7,229 nucleotides of DNA from Sneathiella sp. (lineage in GTDB: Bacteria > Pseudomonadota > Alphaproteobacteria > Sneathiellales > Sneathiellaceae), in the NCBI GenBank assembly GCA_016765515.1, contig JAESPT010000351.1, forward strand, positions 1 through 7,229, in the 5' to 3' direction. Below, piece by piece: positions 1-6,382 of this stretch; the stretch's first letter is position 1, and each line of letters starts with the position of its first letter. Position numbers and translations under genes: made by a program. The notes beneath the pieces were generated by a model. It was given only the letters and a program-made list of their open reading frames with translations. It ran no database searches and was not told the origin of the DNA.

Positions 1-460
1 CCCACAGGCCGGCGAATTCCTGGCCAAAGAATGAAGATAATGAGCCCACTTCAGGTAGATATGTCCCGGATACGTTATCCGTGTCAAAAGGGATTAAACG
101 AGGAGCGTTATCGTTGAATGTCACGTCGAAAGTTCCGTCGCCAAAGTCCTCAGATCCGAGGAATAATTGAACTTCGGTTGCATTGTGGACAATAAATATG
201 TCCAGTTCTTTCCACCATGTAAAGCGGCTATTAATACCGCTGGGGCGGAGACTGATGGACACCGAAATATCTTGAATAGACCCGCCAGATACTGCATTTA
301 GTTGATGGGTTGTTCCCGCTGTCTTGTCGACAAGATTGGCTGCTATACCATCGACGTGAAGGACAGCGGCTGTTGCGGATTGCAGGGGAAGTCCGACCGC
401 CATCGCAGCACTGAGCACAATAGCGCAAGTATAGAGTCGAATTTTTCCTGTAAATCGCAT
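1..460 (-). CDS. Secreted protein with P/Homo B-like domain, partial (3' end off window)
   Basis: The gene reads leftward from an ATG at 460-458 and is open for 153 codons to the window edge, so the C-terminus is missing. A GGGGGA ribosome-binding site lies 7 bases before the ATG. Residues 1-32 form a classical Sec signal peptide: basic MRFTGKIR, a hydrophobic core, then a probable cleavage after SATAA. The mature part resembles the P/Homo B domain of subtilisin-like proprotein convertases. Visible hallmarks are the strand ISVSISL (65-71), LDIFIVHN (86-93) where the family has a conserved Asp-Leu strand, TFDVTFNDNAP (110-120), GTYLPE (132-137), and LSSFFGQEFAGLW (141-153), which fits the family's L..F.G....G.W ending. 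In bacteria such domains often sit at the end of secreted proteases or stand alone in surface proteins. No protease domain precedes it here, so it begins as a stand-alone domain. What follows it (for example a C-terminal sorting signal) cannot be seen. Function is unknown; the domain call is by eye. Confidence 0.72.
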   Translation of the reverse strand, partial: MRFTGKIRLYTCAIVLSAAMAVGLPLQSATAAVLHVDGIAANLVDKTAGTTHQLNAVSGGSIQDISVSISLRPSGINSRFTWWKELDIFIVHNATEVQLFLGSEDFGDGTFDVTFNDNAPRLIPFDTDNVSGTYLPEVGSLSSFFGQEFAGLW

Positions 461-519
461 TATAAATCCCCCGAAAATGGATTGCGTTAGGCTACTGTTT
501 AGTTGTTTACGCCAAGGAC

Positions 520-533
520 AGTATGTCTATACT
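520..533. repeat. Short inverted repeat in the P-domain gene leader
   Basis: AGTAT-GTCT-ATACT is a perfect 5-bp inverted repeat with a 4-base spacer. It lies downstream of the candidate promoter and about 60 bases before the ATG of the secreted-protein gene. It could be a small operator or a weak leader hairpin, or chance. Confidence 0.25.
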
Positions 534-540
534 TTTATCC

Positions 541-568
541 ATATTATTATATCTCTGATTGTATCCAA
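541..568 (-). promoter_or_regulatory. Possible sigma-70-type promoter of the P-domain gene
   Basis: On the minus strand, TTGGAT (568-563) and TAATAT (546-541) are separated by 16 bases, about 80 bases before the ATG of the secreted-protein gene. The surrounding DNA is clearly AT-rich. An alternative -10, TATAAT, overlaps but would be too close to this -35. In AT-rich DNA such matches arise easily, so this is only a candidate. Confidence 0.3.
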
Positions 569-632
569 TACTACAGGATAAAGCTAAAGTACACAGTAAT
601 AATACATTAACCATATTAAATCTATTGACCGG

Positions 633-648
633 AGATTTTCAGAAATCT
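633..648. repeat. Perfect 6-bp inverted repeat
   Basis: AGATTT-TCAG-AAATCT forms a short stem with a 4-base loop at the junction between the AT-rich left part and the mixed right part of the gene-free region. Another AAATCT occurs at 618-623. There is no T-tract after it, so it does not look like an intrinsic terminator. Role unknown. Confidence 0.3.
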
Positions 649-928
649 AGGCGGGATCGGGAACCTGCTGGTGGCTTGCCCCCTCACCCGCTGTATGTCG
701 CCTCCTGGCCCATAAGAGACTAAATTTTGGCCTTTAATTCACACCCGTAGTCGCTCGGAAAGCGAAAATAAAATCCACGGAACCAGTATTTCGATATTTA
801 ATAAACAGATCAGTCCCTGCCCTCCCTCATTGGGCTGTAGTTGATCCTAAACAGTCCTGGGATCGATCGCTCGACCTTCGTTAAAATATTCTATGTCCAA
901 TGACCAGAAAGAAGTTGGATTTGAATTA

Positions 929-958
929 GACTGACTTGGGGACTGACGCTATTGACGC
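929..958. repeat. Cluster of short direct repeats downstream of the AraC gene
   Basis: GACTGAC occurs at 929-935 and again at 941-947, 12 bases apart. TGACGC occurs at 944-949 and 953-958, 9 bases apart. The cluster is 50-80 bases past the stop codon of the AraC-type gene. No function is evident; this may be chance or the trace of small duplications. Confidence 0.3.
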
Positions 959-1007
959 GTGCTAAAACCGTTAATTCTACCAGCATCGAATTGACGAAGT
1001 GTCGAAA

Positions 1008-2018
1008 TTAATTTTTAATTTGTCCAGCCCTGTACCAACTTGGTGCTTCGCCGAATTCCAGCTTAAAGAGCCTGGAAAATTCACTCGAAGATTTAAAACC
1101 ATTTTTATAGGCTATTTGGGTCATCGTCATGCCAAATGGATTTTGAGTGAGTGTTTTACGGGCGGCTTCCAATCTCTTTCTCTTTAATCTTTCCATTACG
1201 GGTTCCGAGTTTGAGAATATCTTGTAAAGATAGCTTTTAGAAATATTGCAGGCGGCGGCGATCTTTTGAGGAGAAAGTGTATCATCCCTATAAGATTGCT
1301 CGATATAGGCGATAGCCTTGGCCTTATGGGCTTCCATCGCGATACTTTCTTCAGAAGGAACATCTCCTCCACTAAGATAGAAAGAGATCGCATCAAGTAT
1401 CTGATTATTAACAAAATCGGTCGTTCTCTCGTCTAAAGGAGATGTACTATTTAGGAATTCGCCAATAGTTTGCTTCAACATATGATAAATTAAATCGGGA
1501 TTAATTACTTCTTTATCCAGGATGGCCGGTTTGATCCCAATTCTGTCTTCTATCGCTCTCGTTGGAATTTTAACGTTAAATGTTCCGTAGCAGTTATCTA
1601 TATGCAATTTTGCTGTCATGCTGTTGTTGATTAAGAAAACATTATTTGGTTTTAATTCTACAGTCCTACCGCCAACCTCACAAAGAGCCCGTCCGTAATT
1701 TGGAAATGACAGCGAATAAAAAGGTTCATTTAGCTGCCGTAAATCCCGATCCCTTCGCTCAAAAGACTGGTTGCCAAATTCAAGACTGGTAAATGTAAGC
1801 TGTCCTATCTGTTTGCTAGAATAGGCACCGGAGATATTTGCCTCTCCCCTTTTGACGATATCCACAGCGCCCCAAAGCTGACCAAACTTTTCATGCCAAT
1901 AGGTTTCTCTATCAGCCGAAAGCATATCCTCAGTATCCGCGATCTTAGGCAAGGCTGTCTTCGCCAATCTGTAAAGTGAGTAACTGGTCATTTGGTCTGC
2001 GTTTTCCCGGTAACTCAT
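1008..2018 (-). CDS. AraC-family transcriptional regulator
   Basis: This 336-residue protein is probably the local regulator of the divergent TRAP operon. The N-terminal part (about 40-225) fits the AraC_binding_2 type of ligand/dimer domain: the YSLSFPNYGRALCEVGGRTVEL stretch (101-122) followed by KPNNVFLINNSMTAKLHI (123-140) and IPTRAIEDRIG (151-161). The C-terminal part is a typical AraC DNA-binding domain. Its first helix-turn-helix is LSPQKIAAACNISKSYLYKIF (248-268). The second is MTMTQIAYKNGFKSSSEFSRLF (297-318), followed by the family signature around EFGEAPSWYR (321-330). I chose the ATG at 2018. A TTG just before it (2021) is possible, and a TGA lies five codons further upstream. No good ribosome-binding site is visible for any of these starts, so expression may be low. 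The ligand is unknown; it is presumably the compound carried or processed by the neighbouring operon. Confidence 0.93.
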   Translation of the reverse strand: MSYRENADQMTSYSLYRLAKTALPKIADTEDMLSADRETYWHEKFGQLWGAVDIVKRGEANISGAYSSKQIGQLTFTSLEFGNQSFERRDRDLRQLNEPFYSLSFPNYGRALCEVGGRTVELKPNNVFLINNSMTAKLHIDNCYGTFNVKIPTRAIEDRIGIKPAILDKEVINPDLIYHMLKQTIGEFLNSTSPLDERTTDFVNNQILDAISFYLSGGDVPSEESIAMEAHKAKAIAYIEQSYRDDTLSPQKIAAACNISKSYLYKIFSNSEPVMERLKRKRLEAARKTLTQNPFGMTMTQIAYKNGFKSSSEFSRLFKLEFGEAPSWYRAGQIKN

Positions 2019-2032
2019 CAAGAGTGGACTGA

Positions 2033-2061
2033 CTCACAAAACATCATATCACAGCTCACAA
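2033..2061. promoter_or_regulatory. Phased direct repeat CTCACAA, candidate AraC-type operator
   Basis: CTCACAA occurs at 2033-2039 and identically at 2055-2061, exactly 22 bases apart, close to two turns of the helix. AraC-family dimers usually bind direct repeats spaced by about two turns, so this is a good candidate site for the divergently encoded regulator. The core TCACA occurs a third time at 2049-2053. One copy lies in the leader of the AraC-type gene and the other between its -35 and -10 boxes. No binding data exist for this window. Confidence 0.45.
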
Positions 2062-2072
2062 GAATTGAGCAA
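2043..2072 (-). promoter_or_regulatory. Candidate promoter of the AraC-type gene
   Basis: On the minus strand, TTGCTC (2072-2067) and TATGAT (2048-2043) are separated by 18 bases, 25 bases before the ATG at 2018. This is a fair sigma-70-like match in the right place. The space between the two boxes is filled by the inverted repeat at 2054-2070 and one copy of a direct repeat (2055-2061). A protein bound there would block the promoter, which suggests autoregulation. Confidence 0.45.
2054..2070. repeat. Inverted repeat GCTCA/TGAGC in the divergent promoter region
   Basis: GCTCA (2054-2058) and TGAGC (2066-2070) form a perfect 5-bp inverted repeat with a 7-base spacer. It overlaps the distal CTCACAA repeat and the -35 box of the candidate minus-strand promoter, so it may be an operator half-site pair. 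The repeat is short enough that chance remains possible. Confidence 0.35.
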
Positions 2073-2136
2073 AAAAGAAGGTTAGTAATCACTCCATTCA
2101 ATTGGAGCGACATGATCAAACAGGGAGCAGTGCATC
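2065..2136 (+). promoter_or_regulatory. Upstream region and leader of the TRAP operon
   Basis: The operon promoter must lie here or a little further upstream. The best -35-like hexamer is TTGAGC (2065-2070), but the -10 match (TAATCA, 2086-2091) is weak and only 15 bases away. That fits a promoter needing an activator such as the adjacent AraC-type protein. The leader contains CTCCA (2092-2096) and TGGAG (2103-2107), a 5-bp inverted repeat with a 6-base spacer. A GGGAG ribosome-binding site (2123-2127) stands 9 bases before the first ATG of the binding-protein gene. Confidence 0.35.
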
Positions 2137-3144
2137 ATGATGAGGACATTAAAAAGTGGGGTTATTCTGTCAGCGGCTATTGCCGTAATAAGTAGTTCCG
2201 CTAGCGCAGCGGAAATAAATTGGACATTAGCGTACCTAGCCGTCAATGGAACGGTTTATGAAGAAGTTGCTAAAGCCATACCGGAGCGCATCGAAAAAGC
2301 AACGAATGGCCGCCTAAAAATTACAGCAAACTCCTCGCTGATCAAAGGCAATCGTTTACTTGAGGGTGTGCGAGATGGGCTGGTCCAAATGACATTACCG
2401 TTGACCGGTTACTACACAGGCTCTCAGCCACTCTTTACGGTCCCATCCCTGCCCGGTATCTCTGAGAGTTACGAAAACATGCAGGCCCTGTCCGCATCTG
2501 AGTACGGAGAGCAGGTTCGAGAACTCTTTAAAACCAAATTCAACGCTACCCAGCTCATGGAAACCGCTTTCTGCCCACAAACTCTCTTCTCAACAGTGCC
2601 GATCGCGTCGGTTGAGGAATGGAAAGGAAGGAAACTTCGTGTGAACAACCGGGGCACAGGTCTCATTGGTGCTGAGCTTGGCGCAGTAACTGTTTCTTTA
2701 AGTGCAGGTGAGGTTTTGCCCGCCCTTGAACGGGGTGTCATTGAAGGTGTCATCACCGACAGTTGTTGGGCATACGGCGCGGGTTTCCAAACGGTCATCT
2801 CTCATGCCGCGAACTGGAAACTTGGCAGTGTCTTGCCCTCTCCTGTTCTAGTAAATATCGACGCGTGGGACTCGCTTCCCGAAGATCTGCAAACAATCGT
2901 TCGGCAGGAGTTTAAGACGCTTGAAAAAGAGTTTGCAATCCGCTGGAAACAGCGCGCTGATGAGATGCCTAAACTGTGGGAAAAAGCGGGCGTTAATTTC
3001 CATAATATTTCAGCTGGAGAAAATGAGCGCGTCTATTCAGACAAAATCCAAGCCCCTGTATTGAAGGCATGGAAAAAAGATATGAAACGCGCCGGTCTAG
3101 ATGCAGACAAAATATTGGCAATTGCCCGTAAAGCCGTGAAATAA
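2137..3144 (+). CDS. TRAP transporter solute-binding protein, DctP type
   Basis: This 335-residue periplasmic protein should capture the substrate and hand it to the DctQM permease. Residues 1-25 are a Sec signal peptide: MMRTLK, a hydrophobic stretch, and likely cleavage after ASA/A before EINWT. The mature protein has the DctP-family order: GRLKITANSS (58-67), the LLEGVRDGLVQM segment (74-85), and EEWKGRKLRVNNRGT (160-174), whose Arg168 sits where the family has the arginine that salt-bridges the substrate carboxylate. After it come VSLSAGEVLPALERGVIEG (186-204) and the C-terminal helical region. Carboxylate-type ligands are therefore likely, but the exact one cannot be told. The ATG at 2137 is favoured over the one at 2140 because GGGAG lies 9 bases before it. 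It is first in the operon, divergent from the AraC-type gene, and followed after 4 bases by the permease frame and a strong stem-loop. Confidence 0.93.
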   Translation: MMRTLKSGVILSAAIAVISSSASAAEINWTLAYLAVNGTVYEEVAKAIPERIEKATNGRLKITANSSLIKGNRLLEGVRDGLVQMTLPLTGYYTGSQPLFTVPSLPGISESYENMQALSASEYGEQVRELFKTKFNATQLMETAFCPQTLFSTVPIASVEEWKGRKLRVNNRGTGLIGAELGAVTVSLSAGEVLPALERGVIEGVITDSCWAYGAGFQTVISHAANWKLGSVLPSPVLVNIDAWDSLPEDLQTIVRQEFKTLEKEFAIRWKQRADEMPKLWEKAGVNFHNISAGENERVYSDKIQAPVLKAWKKDMKRAGLDADKILAIARKAVK

Positions 3145-3148
3145 GTAA

Positions 3149-5185
3149 ATGAGTACCGTAGTAAAAACAATTGGGGCAACGGAAAGGTTGCCCCAATTTA
3201 TCAAAATGTTCGAACAAATTTCGCGCACTCTTGCCATCTTAAGTGTCGCTGGAATGTTCGGAAGTATCCTTATTGAAGTTATTGGCAGAAGCCTGTTTGG
3301 CGTTGCGACAATTTGGGTAACCGAGGTTTCTTCCTATTTGATTGTCGCCATTACTTTTTTAGGGGCTGCATTCGTTGCCTCTCGTGATGCGCATATCAGG
3401 GTAGATATCATCACGTCGAGATTACAAACGGGCCTATCACACGTGGTTCAAAGTGCCACAACATGGATTTCGATTGCGGTATGCATTCTTGTTCTTTGGA
3501 AAACTCAAGCATTTTTAACAGAAAATTTTATCAGTGATACACGCAGTTGGAGTTTACTCAACGCCCCTTTGTGGATCCCACAATCCACTATTTGTGTTGG
3601 CGCGTTGATGTTGGTTTTATCCCTTTGTTTAAAGGTAAAAAGCAAAAAACCGTCCAGCATATTTTATACGGCGCTGGCATATTCTCCGGTCATATTTTCT
3701 ATTGGTTTTGTTCTTCTTGACAGCATGGAACAAATTCCGGCAACGGTAGAAGCACGTCAGGTCGTGATTTTGACAATTGGACTTGTCAGCGTATCCGCTT
3801 TCTTAGTTTCAGGTCACAAAGTTTTCCTGGCACTTATCCTTTTACTAACCCCGGTAGTTGCTTTTTTTGCCTTGGCAAGTACAGCAACATTACCGCTCCA
3901 ATCATTGGCCATAATCGGCAGTTTGTTTTTCCTTTTATTAACGGGACTACCGGTTGCATTTGCACTTTTTGCCATCGGTATTTCAGCAATGTATTTCTGG
4001 CTACCACAAGTAACATTCTCCTACATCGGAGAACGGGCCTGGGGAGCTGTTAACACATTTGAATTTGCGGCAATCCCAATGTTCGTCCTAATGGGGGCAA
4101 TCTTGGTTCGCAGTAATGCCTCAACCGAGATGTTCATGGCGGCGAAGAATGCTTTAGGGCGTTTGCGCGGCGGCTTAGCCCATGCCTCCATCCTCGCGTC
4201 AGGTGTCTTCGCGGCAGTGTCGGGGTCCAGTCTTGCCACCGCGGCAACCATGGGCCGAGTTGCCGGTCCGGAAATGATAAAAGAAGGGTACCGCCCAGAG
4301 CTCGCCTATGGCGTTCTTGCGGCTGGCGGAACACTTGGGATTTTAATTCCGCCAAGTATTGCAATGATTGTCTATGGCCCCATAGCGGGTGTGCCTGTTA
4401 CAGATCTCTTTCTCGCCGGGATAATTCCGGGCATTTTAATGATCTTTGCCTTCGTCTTAGTCATCATTATTTGGACGATGATAGATCCGAAAGCGGCCCC
4501 AACAGGTCATGCCGTCTCTTGGTCAGACAAAATACGGTCCCTAATTGGTGTTGGTCCCTTTCTTCTCCTCATGTTGATGGTTCTTGGTTCCCTTTACATG
4601 GGCTTTGCAACACCGACAGAAGCCGGCGCTGTTGGCGTATTAGGTGCCATCATGATTAGTGCATTTAGAGGGACATTTAATTTTTCAGAACTTGTCGCGT
4701 CTCTAGAGGAAGCAGCCCTTGTTACATCGTTTCTTTTAATGATCGCTGTTGGTGCCTCTGTCATGGGCTTTACGGTTGATTTCCTCGCAATGCCGCAAAA
4801 CTTAGTTCAGTTCGTCAACTCTCAAGACCTTTCAAACTTGGCTTTGTTTGGCGCCATTATCATTCTCTATCTCATTCTCGGAATGTTTGTAGAGCCCATC
4901 AGTATGGTCCTAATGACCTTGCCGGTTGTTTTACCTGTTGTTGCGGCAGCGGGATGGGATCCCCTGTGGTTTGGCATTGTTCTTGTCATGCTTGTTGAGA
5001 TAGGGCTGATCACGCCCCCTGTTGGAATGATTTTATACGTGCTCTCCGGTGTTGCTGAAGGGAAAGTGACACTTGGGCAAATTTCGGTAGGAACTCTACC
5101 GTTCATCTTTGCATTCTTGGCGATGATTTTCCTCTTCTTCTTCGTTCCTTCTTTGGTCACCATACTTCCGGAGCTTGCAAGATGA
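3149..5185 (+). CDS. TRAP transporter fused permease, DctQ-DctM
   Basis: This 678-residue inner-membrane protein fuses the small (DctQ) and large (DctM) TRAP permease subunits and should drive ion-coupled uptake of the substrate delivered by DctP. The DctQ part covers about 20-163: FEQISRTLAI, helix 1 ending in Arg47, IWVTEVSSYL (55-64) and GAAFVASRDAHIRVDI (72-87). The DctM part starts near 255 with LLLTGLPVAFALFAIGISAMYF. It has the signatures GVFAAVSGSSLATAATMGRV (352-371), LGILIPPSIAMIVYGP (396-411), GFATPTEAGAVG (485-496) and GLITPPVGMIL (619-629). Between them, about 170-250, are roughly three extra hydrophobic segments. The frame opens at ATG 3149, only 4 bases after the dctP stop and without a good ribosome-binding site. 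ATG 3206 (Met20) is an alternative placing a 12-bp stem-loop outside the coding region and leaving a 659-residue protein that begins like other DctQ subunits. It ends in an ATGA overlap with the next gene. Confidence 0.93.
   Translation: MSTVVKTIGATERLPQFIKMFEQISRTLAILSVAGMFGSILIEVIGRSLFGVATIWVTEVSSYLIVAITFLGAAFVASRDAHIRVDIITSRLQTGLSHVVQSATTWISIAVCILVLWKTQAFLTENFISDTRSWSLLNAPLWIPQSTICVGALMLVLSLCLKVKSKKPSSIFYTALAYSPVIFSIGFVLLDSMEQIPATVEARQVVILTIGLVSVSAFLVSGHKVFLALILLLTPVVAFFALASTATLPLQSLAIIGSLFFLLLTGLPVAFALFAIGISAMYFWLPQVTFSYIGERAWGAVNTFEFAAIPMFVLMGAILVRSNASTEMFMAAKNALGRLRGGLAHASILASGVFAAVSGSSLATAATMGRVAGPEMIKEGYRPELAYGVLAAGGTLGILIPPSIAMIVYGPIAGVPVTDLFLAGIIPGILMIFAFVLVIIIWTMIDPKAAPTGHAVSWSDKIRSLIGVGPFLLLMLMVLGSLYMGFATPTEAGAVGVLGAIMISAFRGTFNFSELVASLEEAALVTSFLLMIAVGASVMGFTVDFLAMPQNLVQFVNSQDLSNLALFGAIIILYLILGMFVEPISMVLMTLPVVLPVVAAAGWDPLWFGIVLVMLVEIGLITPPVGMILYVLSGVAEGKVTLGQISVGTLPFIFAFLAMIFLFFFVPSLVTILPELAR
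3169..3198 (+). terminator. Strong stem-loop at the dctP/dctQM junction (attenuator or mRNA-stability hairpin)
   Basis: AATTGGGGCAAC (3169-3180) and GTTGCCCCAATT (3187-3198) pair perfectly over 12 bp around the 6-base loop GGAAAG. An A-rich run precedes the stem, but only TTAT-like bases follow it, so termination would be partial at best. It sits 24 bases past the dctP stop codon. In operons of binding-protein transporters a hairpin here commonly lets the binding protein be made in excess over the permease, by partial termination or by protecting the upstream mRNA. The loop carries a GGAAAGG purine run resembling a ribosome-binding site, about 18 bases before the alternative start at 3206. 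If the 3149 start is used, the stem lies within codons 7-17 of the permease. Confidence 0.6.
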
Positions 5186-6369
5186 CGGGGGCAACTGGGG
5201 TTTTAACAAATAGCCCTATTATTGATCGTTGGATCGATGATGAGCTCCTGAATAAACGGCTGTCTGGTGGTGTTCTTGACGTTACCAAAGGTCATGAAAT
5301 TCTATACCAACGCGTCTTTGGAACGAAGGATATTGATCAGGAAAATGAAATGACACGGGATACAATTTTTTGGATCGCGTCCATGACGAAACCTATTGTC
5401 TGTGCAACGGCTCTTACATTTTTAGAGCAAGGGAAGTTGAGCCTAGAGTCGCCTATTTCAAAGTATATTTCTGCCTATAAAAACGCTGTCGTTCAAACCT
5501 CTAAAGGTCATCAAGAGGGGCTTAATCGACAGGCAACAATTCTTGATCTTTTTAGACATACATCCGGCGTAACGTATGGACAATTCGGTGACGGAGAGAT
5601 TCACAAAGCCTATGTTGATACAGCCGTTTATGATTTCTCAAATTCAAATGCTGAGATGGCAGAAAAACTGTCGAAAATACCCTTACTCTATCAGCCCGGC
5701 GAAGTGTTTGAATATGGAATGTCAACCGACTTACTGGGTTTCATAATTGAATGCATCGCGGATCAAAGTTTAGCAGAAATTGTCCGGCAAAGGGTCTTGG
5801 ATCCACTCGGAATGACATCAACAAGTTTTTTTCCAGATACTAGCGATGTCGTCAAAACACCTCCCTTCATTTCTCATAATATAATGATGCCGCCATTGGG
5901 ATCTGATCAAAAATGGCATTCCGGCGGGGGCGGCCTATGGTCGACGTTACCGGATTATAAAATATTCGCCACTATGCTGAAAAATAATGGGGCCTATGGT
6001 GATGTTCGCATTCTAAAGCCGGAAACTATTTCGCTTCTTCGGCACAATCATTTTCCCAAAGGAATTCGTTTTGGGACGTATACGAGTGCATTAGGAATCA
6101 CGGCCCCAACACAGGACCTTGGGCTCGGGTTTGGTTTAGGACTTGCCGTTAGAGAACATAATCAAATCACCCCTCCAGGGTTTAAGGGGGAGTTTTTTTG
6201 GCCCGGCGTATCCGGCACCAATTTTTGGGTAGATCCGGCAAACGACCTCATTGTTGTCTTTATGACTTATTCTCCCGAACATAGAGGACAACATCGAATT
6301 GATTTGAGAAATGCAGTTTATGCTTCCCTCGCTGAAGAAAATTGCATTGAAGCGATATCAGATGAATAA
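5182..6369 (+). CDS. Serine hydrolase of the class C beta-lactamase/family VIII esterase superfamily
   Basis: This 395-residue protein has no signal peptide and is expected in the cytoplasm. The nucleophile motif S-x-x-K is Ser67-Met-Thr-Lys70 within FWIASMTKPIV (63-73). The second catalytic motif is around Tyr178 in FEYGMSTDLLG (176-186), where esterases of this fold have Tyr as base. The third is W-P-G (340-342) in FFWPGVSGTNFWVDP (338-352), as in family VIII esterases, rather than the KTG of true beta-lactamases. HTSGVTYG (126-133) and SGGGGLWST (247-255) are further family hallmarks. The likely activity is hydrolysis of an ester, amide or lactone, not antibiotic resistance. The start overlaps the permease stop by ATGA and has GGAG 8 bases upstream (5170-5173), so translation is coupled. 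Its place between a transporter and a CoA-transferase suggests it cleaves the imported compound. Substrate unknown. Confidence 0.9.
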   Translation: MTGATGVLTNSPIIDRWIDDELLNKRLSGGVLDVTKGHEILYQRVFGTKDIDQENEMTRDTIFWIASMTKPIVCATALTFLEQGKLSLESPISKYISAYKNAVVQTSKGHQEGLNRQATILDLFRHTSGVTYGQFGDGEIHKAYVDTAVYDFSNSNAEMAEKLSKIPLLYQPGEVFEYGMSTDLLGFIIECIADQSLAEIVRQRVLDPLGMTSTSFFPDTSDVVKTPPFISHNIMMPPLGSDQKWHSGGGGLWSTLPDYKIFATMLKNNGAYGDVRILKPETISLLRHNHFPKGIRFGTYTSALGITAPTQDLGLGFGLGLAVREHNQITPPGFKGEFFWPGVSGTNFWVDPANDLIVVFMTYSPEHRGQHRIDLRNAVYASLAEENCIEAISDE

Positions 6370-6382
6370 ATCAGGGGCTCAT

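Larger units (their letters stand above)
461..1007. other. Intergenic region without a recognisable gene
   Basis: This 547-base stretch separates the P-domain gene, whose upstream side it contains, from the 3' end of the AraC-type gene. I find no coding region with a plausible start, ribosome-binding site and protein-like translation, and no tRNA-like fold. The left third is AT-rich and probably holds the promoter of the P-domain gene. The right two thirds are more mixed and contain only short repeats: an inverted repeat AGATTT-TCAG-AAATCT at 633-648, a GATCC/GGATC pair at 843-864, and small direct repeats at 929-958. No strong terminator with a T-tract is visible after the AraC gene. A small RNA or a decayed gene cannot be excluded by eye. 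Confidence 0.6.

Noticed and set aside
302..490. Plus-strand open frame of 62 codons opposite the P-domain gene
   Set aside because: It lies antisense to a gene with a clear signal peptide and domain, has no ribosome-binding site of note, and its translation is Cys/Ser-rich without recognisable protein features.
843..868. GATCC/GGATC pair and the GATCGATC palindrome
   Set aside because: The arms are 5 bp with a 12-base spacer and no T-tract; GATC-containing palindromes of this size are common.
2022..2035. GAGT-N6-ACTC inverted repeat next to the AraC-type start codon
   Set aside because: Only four paired bases; too short to separate from chance, and better explained as flanking the CTCACAA repeat.
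2034..2060. CRP-type binding site built from the TCACA motifs
   Set aside because: CRP sites need TGTGA and TCACA facing each other with about 6 bases between; here all three copies point the same way.
2133..2142. Palindrome CATCATGATG around the binding-protein start codon
   Set aside because: It arises from the two adjacent ATG codons and the bases before them; with no loop and only 10 bases it is unlikely to be a specific site.
2469..2798. Minus-strand open frame of 109 codons inside the binding-protein gene
   Set aside because: It is antisense to conserved DctP signatures and has no family resemblance or start signal of its own.
4867..5163. Minus-strand open frame of 98 codons inside the DctM region
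   Set aside because: It is an antisense shadow of a well-conserved permease segment; the low-complexity Thr/Pro/Lys-rich translation mirrors hydrophobic codons on the other strand.
5182..6369. Antibiotic-resistance beta-lactamase
   Set aside because: There is no signal peptide, and the third motif is W-P-G instead of KTG, which fits esterase-type members of the fold; the operon context is metabolic.
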